Below, piece after piece: positions 1 through 6,358 of a stretch of DNA of 10,280 nucleotides. Both the position numbers and the translations under genes were made by a program. The stretch is taken from NCBI GenBank assembly GCA_016215085.1, contig JACRMD010000117.1, positions 1-10,280 of the forward strand. Direction: 5' to 3'. This stretch comes from Solirubrobacterales bacterium. Its GTDB lineage: Bacteria > Actinomycetota > Thermoleophilia > Solirubrobacterales > Solirubrobacteraceae. Position 1 is the first letter of the stretch. The number at the start of each line of letters is the position of its first letter. A model generated the notes under the pieces. That model worked only from the letters and a program-made list of their open reading frames with translations, did not search any database and had not been told where the DNA came from.

Positions 1-1
1 G

Positions 2-1063
2 CTCGCGGCGCTCATCCTCGCCCCGCTGGCCGCGCTCACCGACACGTCGGCCGAGCGCGGCGTGCGCACGAAGCTGGGCCTGCCGGGCGGCGGCGGGCTG
101 CCGTGCGGGGCGACGCACGACTCGCCGGGCTGGGCCGGCGGCGGCAAGCTGCCCGGGACGATCGACGAGCCGCGCGGCGTCGCGGTCGGCGGCCGGGTCT
201 ACCTCGCCGGCGGGACCCTGGAGATCGTCGACTACGGCAAGCCGAGCACCGTGCCGGGCGTCCCGGAGCGCGTCGAGGTCCGCTCGTCGCGCCAGGTCCT
301 GCGCTTCGACCCGCGCACGCGCGAGTACGACGAACTGGCCCAGCTCCCCGAGCCGCTCAACCACGTCGGCCTGACCACCTACGGCGGCGACGTCTACCTC
401 GTCGGCGGGCACGGCAACATCGTCTTCGGCGCGGACGCCAAGCAGGGCTTCTGGCGCTACTCGGTGCGCGACGACCGGTGGAGCCGGATGCCGCCGATGC
501 CGACCGCGCGCGGCGCGGCGACGGCGCAGGTCATCGGCGACCGGCTCTACGTCGCGGGCGGCATGCTGCGCGGCCGCGCGCTGCGCACGCTCGAGGCCTA
601 CGACTTCTCCGAACGCCGCTGGCACCGGCTGGCGGACATGCCGACCCCGCGCGAGCACGTGCCCGGCGCGGTGGTCGGCGGCAAGCTCTACGTGGCCGGC
701 GGGCGCAGCGAGGAGGACTACTCGCTGCGGACCGTCGACCGCTACGACCCCCGGCGCGACCGCTGGGAGCACGTGCCCGACCTGCCGCAGCCCGAGGGCG
801 GCGGCGAGGCGGTGGCGATCGGGGGCGATCTGCTCGTGGTCGGCGGGGGCGACGACCGCGAGAAGTGGGTCACCGGCGCGGTGCAGCGCTTCGACCCGGC
901 CACGGGCCGGTGGTCGAGGCTGCCGCAGATGCGCACCCCGCGCCACGGCTTCGCCGCCGCGGTGGTCGGTGAGCGCCTGTGGACCTTCGGCGGGTCGCCG
1001 TGCGCGCTGTTCGCGGCGTCCGACGTCGTCGAGTCCTTCGCCCCCGGCGCCGGCGGCACGTGA
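2..1063 (+). CDS. Kelch-repeat beta-propeller protein, 5'-partial, probably exported
   Basis: The reading frame is open to the left edge, so the true start lies outside the window; 353 residues are visible. A GTG at 62 could be called as start, but the upstream in-frame residues (LAALILAPLAAL) look like the end of a signal peptide or membrane anchor, so I treat the gene as truncated. About six Kelch blades follow. Each has a hydrophobic strand ending in GG (YLAGG, YLVGG, YVAGG twice, LVVGG, WTFGG), then a (Y/F)D or YS turn and a conserved W or Y before the next blade. The last blade is short and may close with N-terminal strands. Kelch propellers are binding scaffolds and also form the core of galactose oxidase, but no copper-oxidase ligand set is evident. 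The stop overlaps the next gene by 4 nt, implying translational coupling with the Tat protein and GMC flavoprotein. The fold is clear; the role as a structural or carbohydrate-binding partner of the oxidoreductase is inferred. Confidence 0.85.
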   Translation, partial: LAALILAPLAALTDTSAERGVRTKLGLPGGGGLPCGATHDSPGWAGGGKLPGTIDEPRGVAVGGRVYLAGGTLEIVDYGKPSTVPGVPERVEVRSSRQVLRFDPRTREYDELAQLPEPLNHVGLTTYGGDVYLVGGHGNIVFGADAKQGFWRYSVRDDRWSRMPPMPTARGAATAQVIGDRLYVAGGMLRGRALRTLEAYDFSERRWHRLADMPTPREHVPGAVVGGKLYVAGGRSEEDYSLRTVDRYDPRRDRWEHVPDLPQPEGGGEAVAIGGDLLVVGGGDDREKWVTGAVQRFDPATGRWSRLPQMRTPRHGFAAAVVGERLWTFGGSPCALFAASDVVESFAPGAGGT

Positions 1064-1434
1064 GGCGGCGGACGTTCCTCGCGGCCGGGGCGGCCGCCGC
1101 CGCGGGCCTGGCCGGGGCGCTGTACGCGCCGCTGGTCGTCGGCGACGGCTTCGAGGCGTTCGTCGGCGACGCGCTCGGCCTCGACGAGGACGTCGCCCGC
1201 GACCTGCTCGGCCGGATGCACGACGAGCTCGGCGAGGCCGAGTACGCGGCGCGGGCCGGCGCCTTCGCCGTCGCGCTGCGCTCGCCGCTGGCCGCGCTCG
1301 TCCCCGGCGGCCTGCGCGACCACGCCGTCCACGCGTTCGTCGAGCCGCTGCTCGGCGGGCCGTCGCGGTGGCAGGCCTACGTCCGGGAGCGCCCGCCGGC
1401 GGCGGCGTGCGGCGGCCTGCAGCCGGTCCGGTGA
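1060..1434 (+). CDS. Tat-signal small subunit, gluconate 2-dehydrogenase subunit 3-like
   Basis: This is a 124-residue protein starting at GTG 1060, inside the preceding stop (GTGA overlap). The start is supported because it places a twin-arginine motif (RRRTFL, residues 2-7) at the very N-terminus. An Ala/Gly-rich hydrophobic stretch (about residues 8-26) follows, making a classic Tat signal. The rest is mostly helical, with an acidic segment (LDEDVARDLLGRMHDEL) and one Cys near the C-terminus. In bacterial FAD-dependent glucose, gluconate and sorbitol dehydrogenases, a small Tat-signal subunit (gluconate 2-dehydrogenase subunit 3 family) carries the signal-less GMC subunit through the Tat pore. 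The next gene here is such a GMC protein with no signal of its own, so the same hitch-hiker role is likely. The protein is somewhat short for the family (usually about 150-200 residues). The family assignment rests on signal, size and gene order more than on recognisable motifs. Confidence 0.7.
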   Translation: MRRRTFLAAGAAAAAGLAGALYAPLVVGDGFEAFVGDALGLDEDVARDLLGRMHDELGEAEYAARAGAFAVALRSPLAALVPGGLRDHAVHAFVEPLLGGPSRWQAYVRERPPAAACGGLQPVR

Positions 1435-2897
1435 GCGTGGACGCCGACGTCGTCGTGGTGGGCTCCGGGGTCTCCGGGGTCCTGGTCGCGCGCGCCCTGC
1501 TGCGCGCCGGCCGCCACGTGACGATGGTCGAGCGCGGCGGGCGCAAGAGCCACGCCCGGCAGCTCGCCGACGGCGCGCACGCCACCGGCGCGCCTGGCGC
1601 GCAGCCCAGCCACGAGGTGGCGCCGGGCAGCCCCGACTACCCGTGGGCGACGGTGTTCGGCGTGGGCGGCGCGACGCTGCACTGGGACGGCGTGGCGCTG
1701 CGCTTCGTCGAGAGCGACCTGCGGATGCGCAGCCGCTACGGCGTCATGCGCGACTGGCCGATCGCCTACGACGAGCTGCTGCCCCACGTCGAGGAGGCCG
1801 AGCGCCTGCTCGGCGTCGCAGGCGCCCCCGGCGGCGACCTGCCGCCGCACCCCTACAGCCCGGTCGATGAGGCGATCCGCCCGCTGCTGGCGCCCTTCCG
1901 CCCGCTGGGCCAGGCGCGCCCGACGCGCCGCGTCGGCGACCGCCCGCCGTGCTGCGGCTCGGCGGTGTGCGAGCTCTGCCCGGTGGACTCGCGCTTCACC
2001 GTCCTGAACACCTTCGGCGACGTGCTCGAGCACCCGCGGCTGCGGCTGCTCACCGACGTCGCGGCCGAGCGCGTGCTGCTGGACCCGGCCCGCCGGCGTG
2101 CGCGCGGCGTGCGCTGCGTGCGGGCGGGCGGCGAGGGCTTCGACGTCGCCGCCCCGGCGGTCGTGCTCGCCGCGTCGGGGTTCGAGAACCCGGCGATCCT
2201 GCTGCGCTCCGGCCTGGACCGCCCCGGCACCGGGCAGTTCCTCTTCGACCACGCGCACCGGACGCTGCGCGTCCGCGTGCGCCGGCCGATCGGCGCGGGC
2301 ATCGGCAGCTCGCAGTCGACCGGCCTCTCGGACGCCTTCCGCGACGGGCCGTTCCGCGCGCGCCGCGGCGCCGGCGTCGTCTCGGCCTACAACCCCGGCG
2401 TCCCGCTGCCCGGCCTCGTCACCGACGCGCTGCTGCGCGGGCGCCGCGGCGGGCGGCTGCGCCGCGAGGTGCTCGACGAGCGCGACCGCACGATCGTCCT
2501 CGACGTGCTGCTCGAGGACGTCCCGCGGGCGGAGCGGCGGGTGACGCTGTCGCCGGGCAAGGACGCGATGGGCCTGCCGCGCCCGCGGGTCGCCTACCCG
2601 GGGCCCGGCCGCTACGAGCAGGCGGGCTGGCGCTGGATCCGCGACGAGGTCGAGCGACGTCTCGCTCCGCTGGGCGTCGTCGCCGTGCGCGCCGATCCCG
2701 GCCCGGCCGGCGGCCACCTGCTCGGCACCTGCCACATGGGCGACGGCGGCGTCGTCGACGCCGACCTGCGCCACCACGACGTCGAGGGCCTGCACGTCAC
2801 GGGCGGCTCGGCGTTCCCGACCTACACGCCCGCTCACCCGACGCTCACCGTGGCGGCGCTGGCGCTCCGCCTCGGTGCCCACCTCGCGCGGAGCTAG
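1431..2897 (+). CDS. GMC-family FAD-dependent oxidoreductase (glucose/gluconate dehydrogenase-like)
   Basis: This is a 488-residue flavoprotein starting at GTG 1431, overlapping the preceding stop by 4 nt. The N-terminus is a Rossmann FAD fold: GSGVSG at residues 11-16 and an acidic ribose-binding E34 after VTMVERG. A second FAD-contact region reads FGVGGATLHWDG. The C-terminus has the GMC_oxred_C signature: HLLGTCHMG (H429-G437), then GGSAFPT and HPTLT (H469), where the active-site His/Asn pair normally lies. Four cysteines cluster as C174 C175 x4 C180 x2 C183. In bacterial FAD glucose dehydrogenase a similar patch (CC x4 C x3 C) carries a 3Fe-4S cluster, so electron transfer through an iron-sulfur centre is plausible. 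It has no signal peptide and probably leaves the cytoplasm with the upstream Tat protein. No cytochrome subunit is visible, though one may lie before the window. The substrate is unknown; a sugar, polyol or alcohol is likely. The 3' end abuts a truncated GGDEF gene. Confidence 0.88.
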   Translation: MSVDADVVVVGSGVSGVLVARALLRAGRHVTMVERGGRKSHARQLADGAHATGAPGAQPSHEVAPGSPDYPWATVFGVGGATLHWDGVALRFVESDLRMRSRYGVMRDWPIAYDELLPHVEEAERLLGVAGAPGGDLPPHPYSPVDEAIRPLLAPFRPLGQARPTRRVGDRPPCCGSAVCELCPVDSRFTVLNTFGDVLEHPRLRLLTDVAAERVLLDPARRRARGVRCVRAGGEGFDVAAPAVVLAASGFENPAILLRSGLDRPGTGQFLFDHAHRTLRVRVRRPIGAGIGSSQSTGLSDAFRDGPFRARRGAGVVSAYNPGVPLPGLVTDALLRGRRGGRLRREVLDERDRTIVLDVLLEDVPRAERRVTLSPGKDAMGLPRPRVAYPGPGRYEQAGWRWIRDEVERRLAPLGVVAVRADPGPAGGHLLGTCHMGDGGVVDADLRHHDVEGLHVTGGSAFPTYTPAHPTLTVAALALRLGAHLARS

Positions 2898-3764
2898 GCG
2901 GCTGATCCGCGCCTCGGGGTCGGGGTGCAGGTCGGCGACGCGGATCGCCTCGAGGATGCGCGTCGCGCAGCGCTGCGCCTCCTCCGGGCCGGCGCCCGGG
3001 AGCACGGCGGCGAACTCCTCGCCGCCGGTGCGGAAGACGACGTCGTTGCCGCGCACGTGCAGGCGCAGCACGTCGGCGAAGGCGCGCAGGACGCGGTCGC
3101 CGGAGGGGTGGCCGTGCGCGTCGTTGATCTGCTTGAAGTCGTCGACGTCGAGGAGGATGAGCGAGACCGGGACCTGGTCGCGGGCCAGGCGCCGCAGCTC
3201 CTCGCCGAGGCGCTCGCCGAAGTGGCGGCGGTTGGGCAGGCCGGTGAGCTCGTCGGTGCGGGCCAGCGCCTGCAGCTGCTCGCGGCGGCGGGCGCCGTCC
3301 CAGGCCATCGCGGCCAGCGTGCCGAAGCGGCGCAGGAGGTCGACGTCCTCGCGGGCGAACGAGGCGCCCTCGCCCTCGCGCCAGACGTTGAGCGCGCCCA
3401 GCGGCTGGCCGTGGGCGAAGAGGGGCACCGACACGAGCGCCTCGTGCTCCTCGACGGGCGTGCCCGGCACCACGCTGAGCCCGAGCAGCGGGTGGCCGGG
3501 GTTGGCGCAGATCGGCTCCCCGGAGACCACCGCGCGGCCGGAGATGCTGCCGTCCAGGCGCGGGCGGTCAGCCAGCGTCTCCTCGACGTAGCGGCCGGCC
3601 GCCAGGACGGGCAGCAGCGCGTCGGCGTCCGGGACCACCTCGTAGATCGCGAGGCTGGTGTACGGGACGATCGGGTGCAGCGCCCGCGCCATCTCCCGCA
3701 GCGTGTCCTCCAGCGAGCGCGCCGCCGCGCAAGATGACGCCCCCGTCAGGAATGATGTGGTCAT
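2898..3764 (-). CDS. GAF-GGDEF diguanylate cyclase, C-terminally truncated
   Basis: The start is taken as ATG 3764; a TTG at 3797 only adds an unconvincing Cys-rich leader. A GAF sensor domain spans about residues 18-155. It is followed by a short linker helix and a GGDEF domain from TDELTGLPNRR (170-180). The metal-binding LDVDDFKQIND (205-215) and active-site GGEEF (247-251) are intact. RGND (238-241), five residues upstream of GGEEF, matches the allosteric RxxD I-site. Such enzymes make cyclic di-GMP from two GTP. Recognisable homology stops at residue 288 (2901), just where SIGVA and the final helices (ALY.AK) should follow, so about 40-45 residues are missing. The frame does not stop there. 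It runs on antisense to the GMC gene as far as 1377. One base out of frame, a TAG lies at 2894-2896. Truncation should impair folding and activity. It could be a decayed gene, a deletion or a sequencing/assembly error; 2898 is a nominal end. Confidence 0.7.
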
Positions 3765-3870
3765 GCAGCAGCACAAGCAGCCCAGCGCCGGCGGCAACCT
3801 CTACGTGGGGCCGCCCCTGGGCTCCTCGCTCGTGCGGTTCCTCGCGGCGATCGTCGCCGCCCCGCAGCGG

Positions 3871-3876
3871 TAGACT
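3871..3876 (+). promoter_or_regulatory. -10 box of the ffs (SRP RNA) promoter
   Basis: TAGACT matches the actinobacterial TAnnnT -10 consensus. Its last base lies 6 nt before the first base of the SRP RNA as defined by terminal pairing (3882), the expected distance for transcription start. No convincing -35 hexamer is seen 16-19 bp upstream. Confidence 0.6.
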
Positions 3877-3881
3877 TCGTC

Positions 3882-4160
3882 GCGGACCGTGCTAGGCGGG
3901 GAATTAGCGGTGCCCTGTCGCTCGCAATCCGCTCTAGCGAGGCCGAATCCCCTCTCGAGGGGGGAGGCCTCCGGGAAGTGCGCACCGTGACGGTGCTGAT
4001 GGCCCGGGTCCCGCGCGACGTCGGCCCGTGAACCAGGTCAGGTCCGGAAGGAAGCAGCCTTAAGCGGTCTCCGGCGGGCGCAGCGGGAGCTCCCGGTGCC
4101 GGAGCCGTCCTCCGGTGCAGCGCCTGGAGACCGACCTTCGAAGGAGGGTGCACGGTCCGC
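3882..4160 (+). ncRNA. ffs: Signal recognition particle RNA, large bacterial type with Alu domain
   Basis: The universally conserved SRP apical hairpin is at 4036-4059. It has a GGAA tetraloop at 4046-4049 and the AGGTCC / GGAAGCAGCC internal loops that bind the Ffh M domain. The termini are set by a perfect 11-bp pairing of GCGGACCGTGC (3882-3892) with GCACGGTCCGC (4150-4160), giving a molecule of about 279 nt. The 5' portion (about 3893-3975) looks like an Alu domain. It contains a UGUNR-type motif (TGTCG, 3916-3920) and an AGCGG/CCGCT helix (3906-3910 with 3929-3933). This is the long Bacillus-like architecture, not the roughly 80-110 nt 4.5S form known from Streptomyces. The RNA and Ffh target nascent membrane and secreted proteins to SecYEG, and the Alu domain is associated with elongation arrest. 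A -10 box precedes it and a palindrome follows. Exact processed ends are inferred. Confidence 0.95.
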
Positions 4161-4170
4161 TGAACTGCAC

Positions 4171-4196
4171 GAGGGCCCCGCCGCGGCGGGGCCCTC
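4171..4196. terminator. GC-rich palindrome, probable bidirectional terminator between ffs and the exporter gene
   Basis: A perfect 26-bp inverted repeat (13-nt arms beginning GAGGGCCCCGCCG) starts 10 nt after the SRP RNA and lies 10 nt past the stop of the convergent exporter gene. It would fold into a very stable hairpin on either strand. There is no T-tract on either side, which is common for terminators in high-GC actinobacteria, so the function is inferred from position and stability. Confidence 0.7.
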
Positions 4197-4206
4197 GCTC
4201 GTTCGC

Positions 4207-5649
4207 CTAGGCCGCGACGGCGACGGGCTCGCCCCCGCCGCGCAGCGCTCGCGCCCGGCCGGGCACGAGCAGCGCCGCGACGGCGCCCAGCGCCAGGACG
4301 GCGGCCCCGATCGGCACCGCGGCGGTCATGCCGTCGACGTAGGCCTGCGGGCTCTCGTAGCCGCCGCTCGCGCTGAACACCGACGCGAGCACCGCCACGC
4401 CGAGCACGCCGCCGAGCTCGCGGATCGCGTTCGTCGCGCCCGACGCCTGGCCGGCCTGCTCGGGCCGCACGCTGGAGAGCACGGCGTTGGCCGACGGCGC
4501 GAACACGAGCGCCATGCCGGCCCCGGCGAGCACGAACGGGACGACGAAGCTGCCGTACGCCGCGCCGACCTCGGCGACCGTGGCCAGCCACGCCATCGCG
4601 ACGGCCTGGAGCGCCAGGCCGGCGGCCATCAGCGGCCGCGACCCGATCCGGTCCGACAGGACGCCGGCCAGCGGCGCGACGACGATCGGCATCGCGGTCC
4701 ACGGCAGCGTCCGGATCCCGGCCTCCAGCGGCGAGTAGCCCTGCACGACCTGGAAGAACTGGGCGAGCAGGAAGATCGAGCCGAAGACGCCGAAGAACAT
4801 CGCGAACGACGCGCCGTTGGTGGCGGCGAAGGCGCGCGAGCGGAAGAACCGCAGCGGCAGCATCGGCCGCGGGGCGCGGGCCTCCCAGGCCAGGAAGGCG
4901 ACCAGCAGCGCCGCGCCGGCCGTCATCGACCCGAGCACGGGCGCGCTCGTCCAGCCCAGCGACTGGCCGCGGACGACGCCGAAGACGAGGCCGAGCAGGC
5001 CGAGGCCGGCGAGCGCCAGGCCGGGCAGGTCGAGCTGGCGGTCGGGGCCGTGGGACTCGGTCAGCCGGCGCGCGGCCAGCGGGATCAGGACCAGGCCGGT
5101 CGGGACGTTGAGCCAGAAGATCCAGTGCCAGCTGATGCCGTCGACGACCGCACCGCCGACCACCGGCCCGAGCGCGACGCCGAGGCCGCTGATGCCCGAC
5201 CACGCGCCGAGGGCCAGGCCCCGCCGGCCGGCCGGGACCGCCTCGGACAGCAGCGTCAGCGTGAGCGGCAGCACGATCGCCGCGCCCAGGCCCTGCAGGG
5301 CGCGTGCACCGACCAGCGCGCCCGTCGTCGGGGCCAGGGCGGCGAGCGCGGAGGCGGCGGTGAACACGCCGAGCCCGACGGTGAACATGCGCCGGCGGCC
5401 GAAGCGGTCGCCGAGGGCCGCGCCGGTGAGCAGCAGGACGGCGAAGCTCAACGTGTAGGCGTTGACCGTCCACTCGAGCGACTCGATCGTCGCGCCGAGG
5501 TCGGCCTGGATCGACGGCAGCGCCGTGCTCACCACGAGGTTGTCGAGGGTGACCATGAACAGCGCGATGCTCACGATCGCGAAGGTCCAGCCGGGTCGCG
5601 GGCGGCCGGCGCTCGCCTTCGCGTCGCGGGTGGTGGGGGAGGGGGTCAT
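4207..5649 (-). CDS. DHA2-family (EmrB/QacA-type) MFS multidrug exporter
   Basis: This is a 480-residue polytopic membrane protein. ATG 5649 is chosen because GAGGAG lies 6 nt upstream; an in-frame GTG at 5691 falls inside the operator. Diagnostic motifs are LDNLVVSTALPSIQ in TM1 (residues 35-48), WTVNAYTLSFA in TM2 (60-70), motif A GDRFGRRRMF (80-89), the TM4 segment LQGLGAAIVLP, and the antiporter motif C region GPVVGGAVVDGISWHWIFWLNVPTG-like at TM5-6. About 14 hydrophobic segments fit the DHA2 14-TM class, which exports drugs, dyes or antibiotics in exchange for protons. The gene follows a TetR regulator on the same strand with a 61-bp gap holding a TetR-type operator, so it is presumably induced when the repressor binds a substrate. 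It ends at the convergent terminator behind ffs. The class is certain; the substrate cannot be told from sequence. Confidence 0.93.
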   Translation of the reverse strand: MTPSPTTRDAKASAGRPRPGWTFAIVSIALFMVTLDNLVVSTALPSIQADLGATIESLEWTVNAYTLSFAVLLLTGAALGDRFGRRRMFTVGLGVFTAASALAALAPTTGALVGARALQGLGAAIVLPLTLTLLSEAVPAGRRGLALGAWSGISGLGVALGPVVGGAVVDGISWHWIFWLNVPTGLVLIPLAARRLTESHGPDRQLDLPGLALAGLGLLGLVFGVVRGQSLGWTSAPVLGSMTAGAALLVAFLAWEARAPRPMLPLRFFRSRAFAATNGASFAMFFGVFGSIFLLAQFFQVVQGYSPLEAGIRTLPWTAMPIVVAPLAGVLSDRIGSRPLMAAGLALQAVAMAWLATVAEVGAAYGSFVVPFVLAGAGMALVFAPSANAVLSSVRPEQAGQASGATNAIRELGGVLGVAVLASVFSASGGYESPQAYVDGMTAAVPIGAAVLALGAVAALLVPGRARALRGGGEPVAVAA

Positions 5650-5655
5650 GAGGGG

Positions 5656-5661
5656 CTCCTC
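5656..5661 (-). promoter_or_regulatory. Ribosome binding site of the exporter gene
   Basis: On the minus strand GAGGAG is followed by 6 nt and then ATG (5649-5647). This is the clearest Shine-Dalgarno sequence in the window and decides the start codon. The TetR, dipeptidase and dnaX starts lack one. Confidence 0.75.
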
Positions 5662-5674
5662 GGGTCGGTTGATG

Positions 5675-5693
5675 TGTGAGTGCTCACTCACTC
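5675..5693. promoter_or_regulatory. TetR-family operator in front of the exporter gene
   Basis: TGTGAGTGCTCACTCACTC contains the inverted repeat GTGAGTG-CT-CACTCAC (5676-5691, 7-bp perfect arms) plus an extra CTC half-step. It matches the operator at 6325-6343 at every base except the three central ones. It lies 26 bp upstream of the exporter ATG. No clear -10 or -35 is visible around it, and no TA dinucleotide occurs on the coding strand between it and the ATG. It may therefore control a weak promoter or act on read-through from the TetR gene. Confidence 0.8.
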
Positions 5694-5710
5694 GATGGCG
5701 AAAAAAGGGG

Positions 5711-6319
5711 TCACGCTTCGCAGACGGTGAGGACCTTGGCCCAGTGCTCGTCGAGGCCGGCGGCGCCGATGCCCGCGAGGACGTTCATCAGCATCCCGTG
5801 GGCGAAGAACGACTGGACGCCCTCGGGATCGCGGCCGGACTCGCGCTCGACGAGCGCGACGAGGTCGGCGAAGCAGGTGCGCATCGCGGCGGCGACCTCC
5901 GGCATCGCCGCCGCGGCGGCGTGGGCGTGCAGCTGCGTGAGCAGCAGCGTGCGGTCGGCCAGCAGCTCGGCGTAGGCGTTGCCCATCGCCTCCCCGGGGT
6001 CCTCGCCGCGCGCCCGCGCGGCGGCCGCCGCCTTGGCGAAGGTGTCGTGGATGCGCCGGTTGGAGCGCGCGATCACCGCGAGGACCAGGTCCTCCTTGGT
6101 GGGGAAGAGCCGGAAGAGGTAGGCCTGCGAGATGCCGGCGGCCGTGGCGATCGGCATCGTCGGCGTGCCGAGGTAGCCGCGCTCGGCGAACACCTGCATC
6201 GCCGCCTCGAGCACGGCCTCGCGCCGCTCGTCGGCGGTGGAGAGGGTGCGCCCGCGCCCGGCCTGCGCGCCGCCCGCGCGGCGGGCGGTGCCTTCGGTCT
6301 TGGCGGCGGCGGGCGTCAT
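5711..6319 (-). CDS. TetR/AcrR-family transcriptional repressor of the adjacent exporter
   Basis: This is a 202-residue regulator. ATG 6319 is preferred over GTG 6337, because the latter lies inside the promoter/operator, upstream of the predicted transcription start. After a basic disordered tail (1-30) comes the TetR DNA-binding domain. It comprises a helix RREAVLEAAMQVFAERGY (32-49) and a helix-turn-helix IATAAGISQAYLFRLFPTKEDLVLAVI (57-83), where TetR proteins usually carry the ...GVS.g.lY.yF..Ke.L pattern. The C-terminal part is Ala-rich and helical, as expected for ligand binding and dimerisation. Near-identical operators lie over its own -10 box and before the exporter gene, which implies autorepression and joint control. 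The predicted transcript begins about 3 nt before the ATG and shows no Shine-Dalgarno, so it is probably leaderless. The ligand is likely an exporter substrate but is unknown. Confidence 0.92.
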   Translation of the reverse strand: MTPAAAKTEGTARRAGGAQAGRGRTLSTADERREAVLEAAMQVFAERGYLGTPTMPIATAAGISQAYLFRLFPTKEDLVLAVIARSNRRIHDTFAKAAAAARARGEDPGEAMGNAYAELLADRTLLLTQLHAHAAAAAMPEVAAAMRTCFADLVALVERESGRDPEGVQSFFAHGMLMNVLAGIGAAGLDEHWAKVLTVCEA

Positions 6320-6324
6320 CGAGG

Positions 6325-6343
6325 TGTGAGTATGCACTCACTC
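6325..6343. promoter_or_regulatory. TetR-family operator overlapping the regulator's own promoter
   Basis: TGTGAGTATGCACTCACTC contains the inverted repeat GTGAGT-ATGC-ACTCAC (6326-6341). It shares 16 of 19 positions, in the same orientation, with the site at 5675-5693. It covers the -10 element of the TetR promoter, so binding should block RNA polymerase directly. Confidence 0.85.
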
Positions 6344-6358
6344 ACCGGCCCTTGTCAA
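6329..6358 (-). promoter_or_regulatory. TetR gene promoter, probably giving a leaderless mRNA
   Basis: On the minus strand a perfect TTGACA (-35, 6358-6353) is followed by an 18-bp spacer and CATACT (-10, 6334-6329). The expected start near 6322 is about 3 nt before ATG 6319. The -35 box overlaps the TGA stop (6357-6355) of the upstream glycosyltransferase-like gene. Confidence 0.7.

Noticed and set aside
1377..2897. Long antisense frame continuing the GGDEF protein through the GMC gene
   Set aside because: The translation is Arg/Ala/His-rich with no domain, as expected for a GC-rich antisense shadow. The plus-strand GMC frame has clear motifs from end to end.
3763..3873. 36-codon plus-strand ORF between the GGDEF gene and ffs, its ATG overlapping the GGDEF ATG in CATG
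   Set aside because: It has no convincing Shine-Dalgarno or promoter and resembles no known peptide, and its stop codon is part of the ffs -10 box. A chance ORF is more likely.
4096..5679. 527-codon plus-strand ORF antisense to the exporter
   Set aside because: It has low-complexity Arg/Ala/Gly/Gln-rich composition and no domain; the minus-strand exporter has full MFS motifs.
5649..5691. GTG 5691 as the exporter start (14 extra residues)
   Set aside because: It lies within the operator, and the ATG at 5649 has a strong Shine-Dalgarno 6 nt upstream.
5695..5725. T6 run after the TetR stop as an intrinsic terminator
   Set aside because: The only upstream stem (GCGAA with TTCGC) encloses the T-run itself; there is no GC-rich hairpin ending at it.
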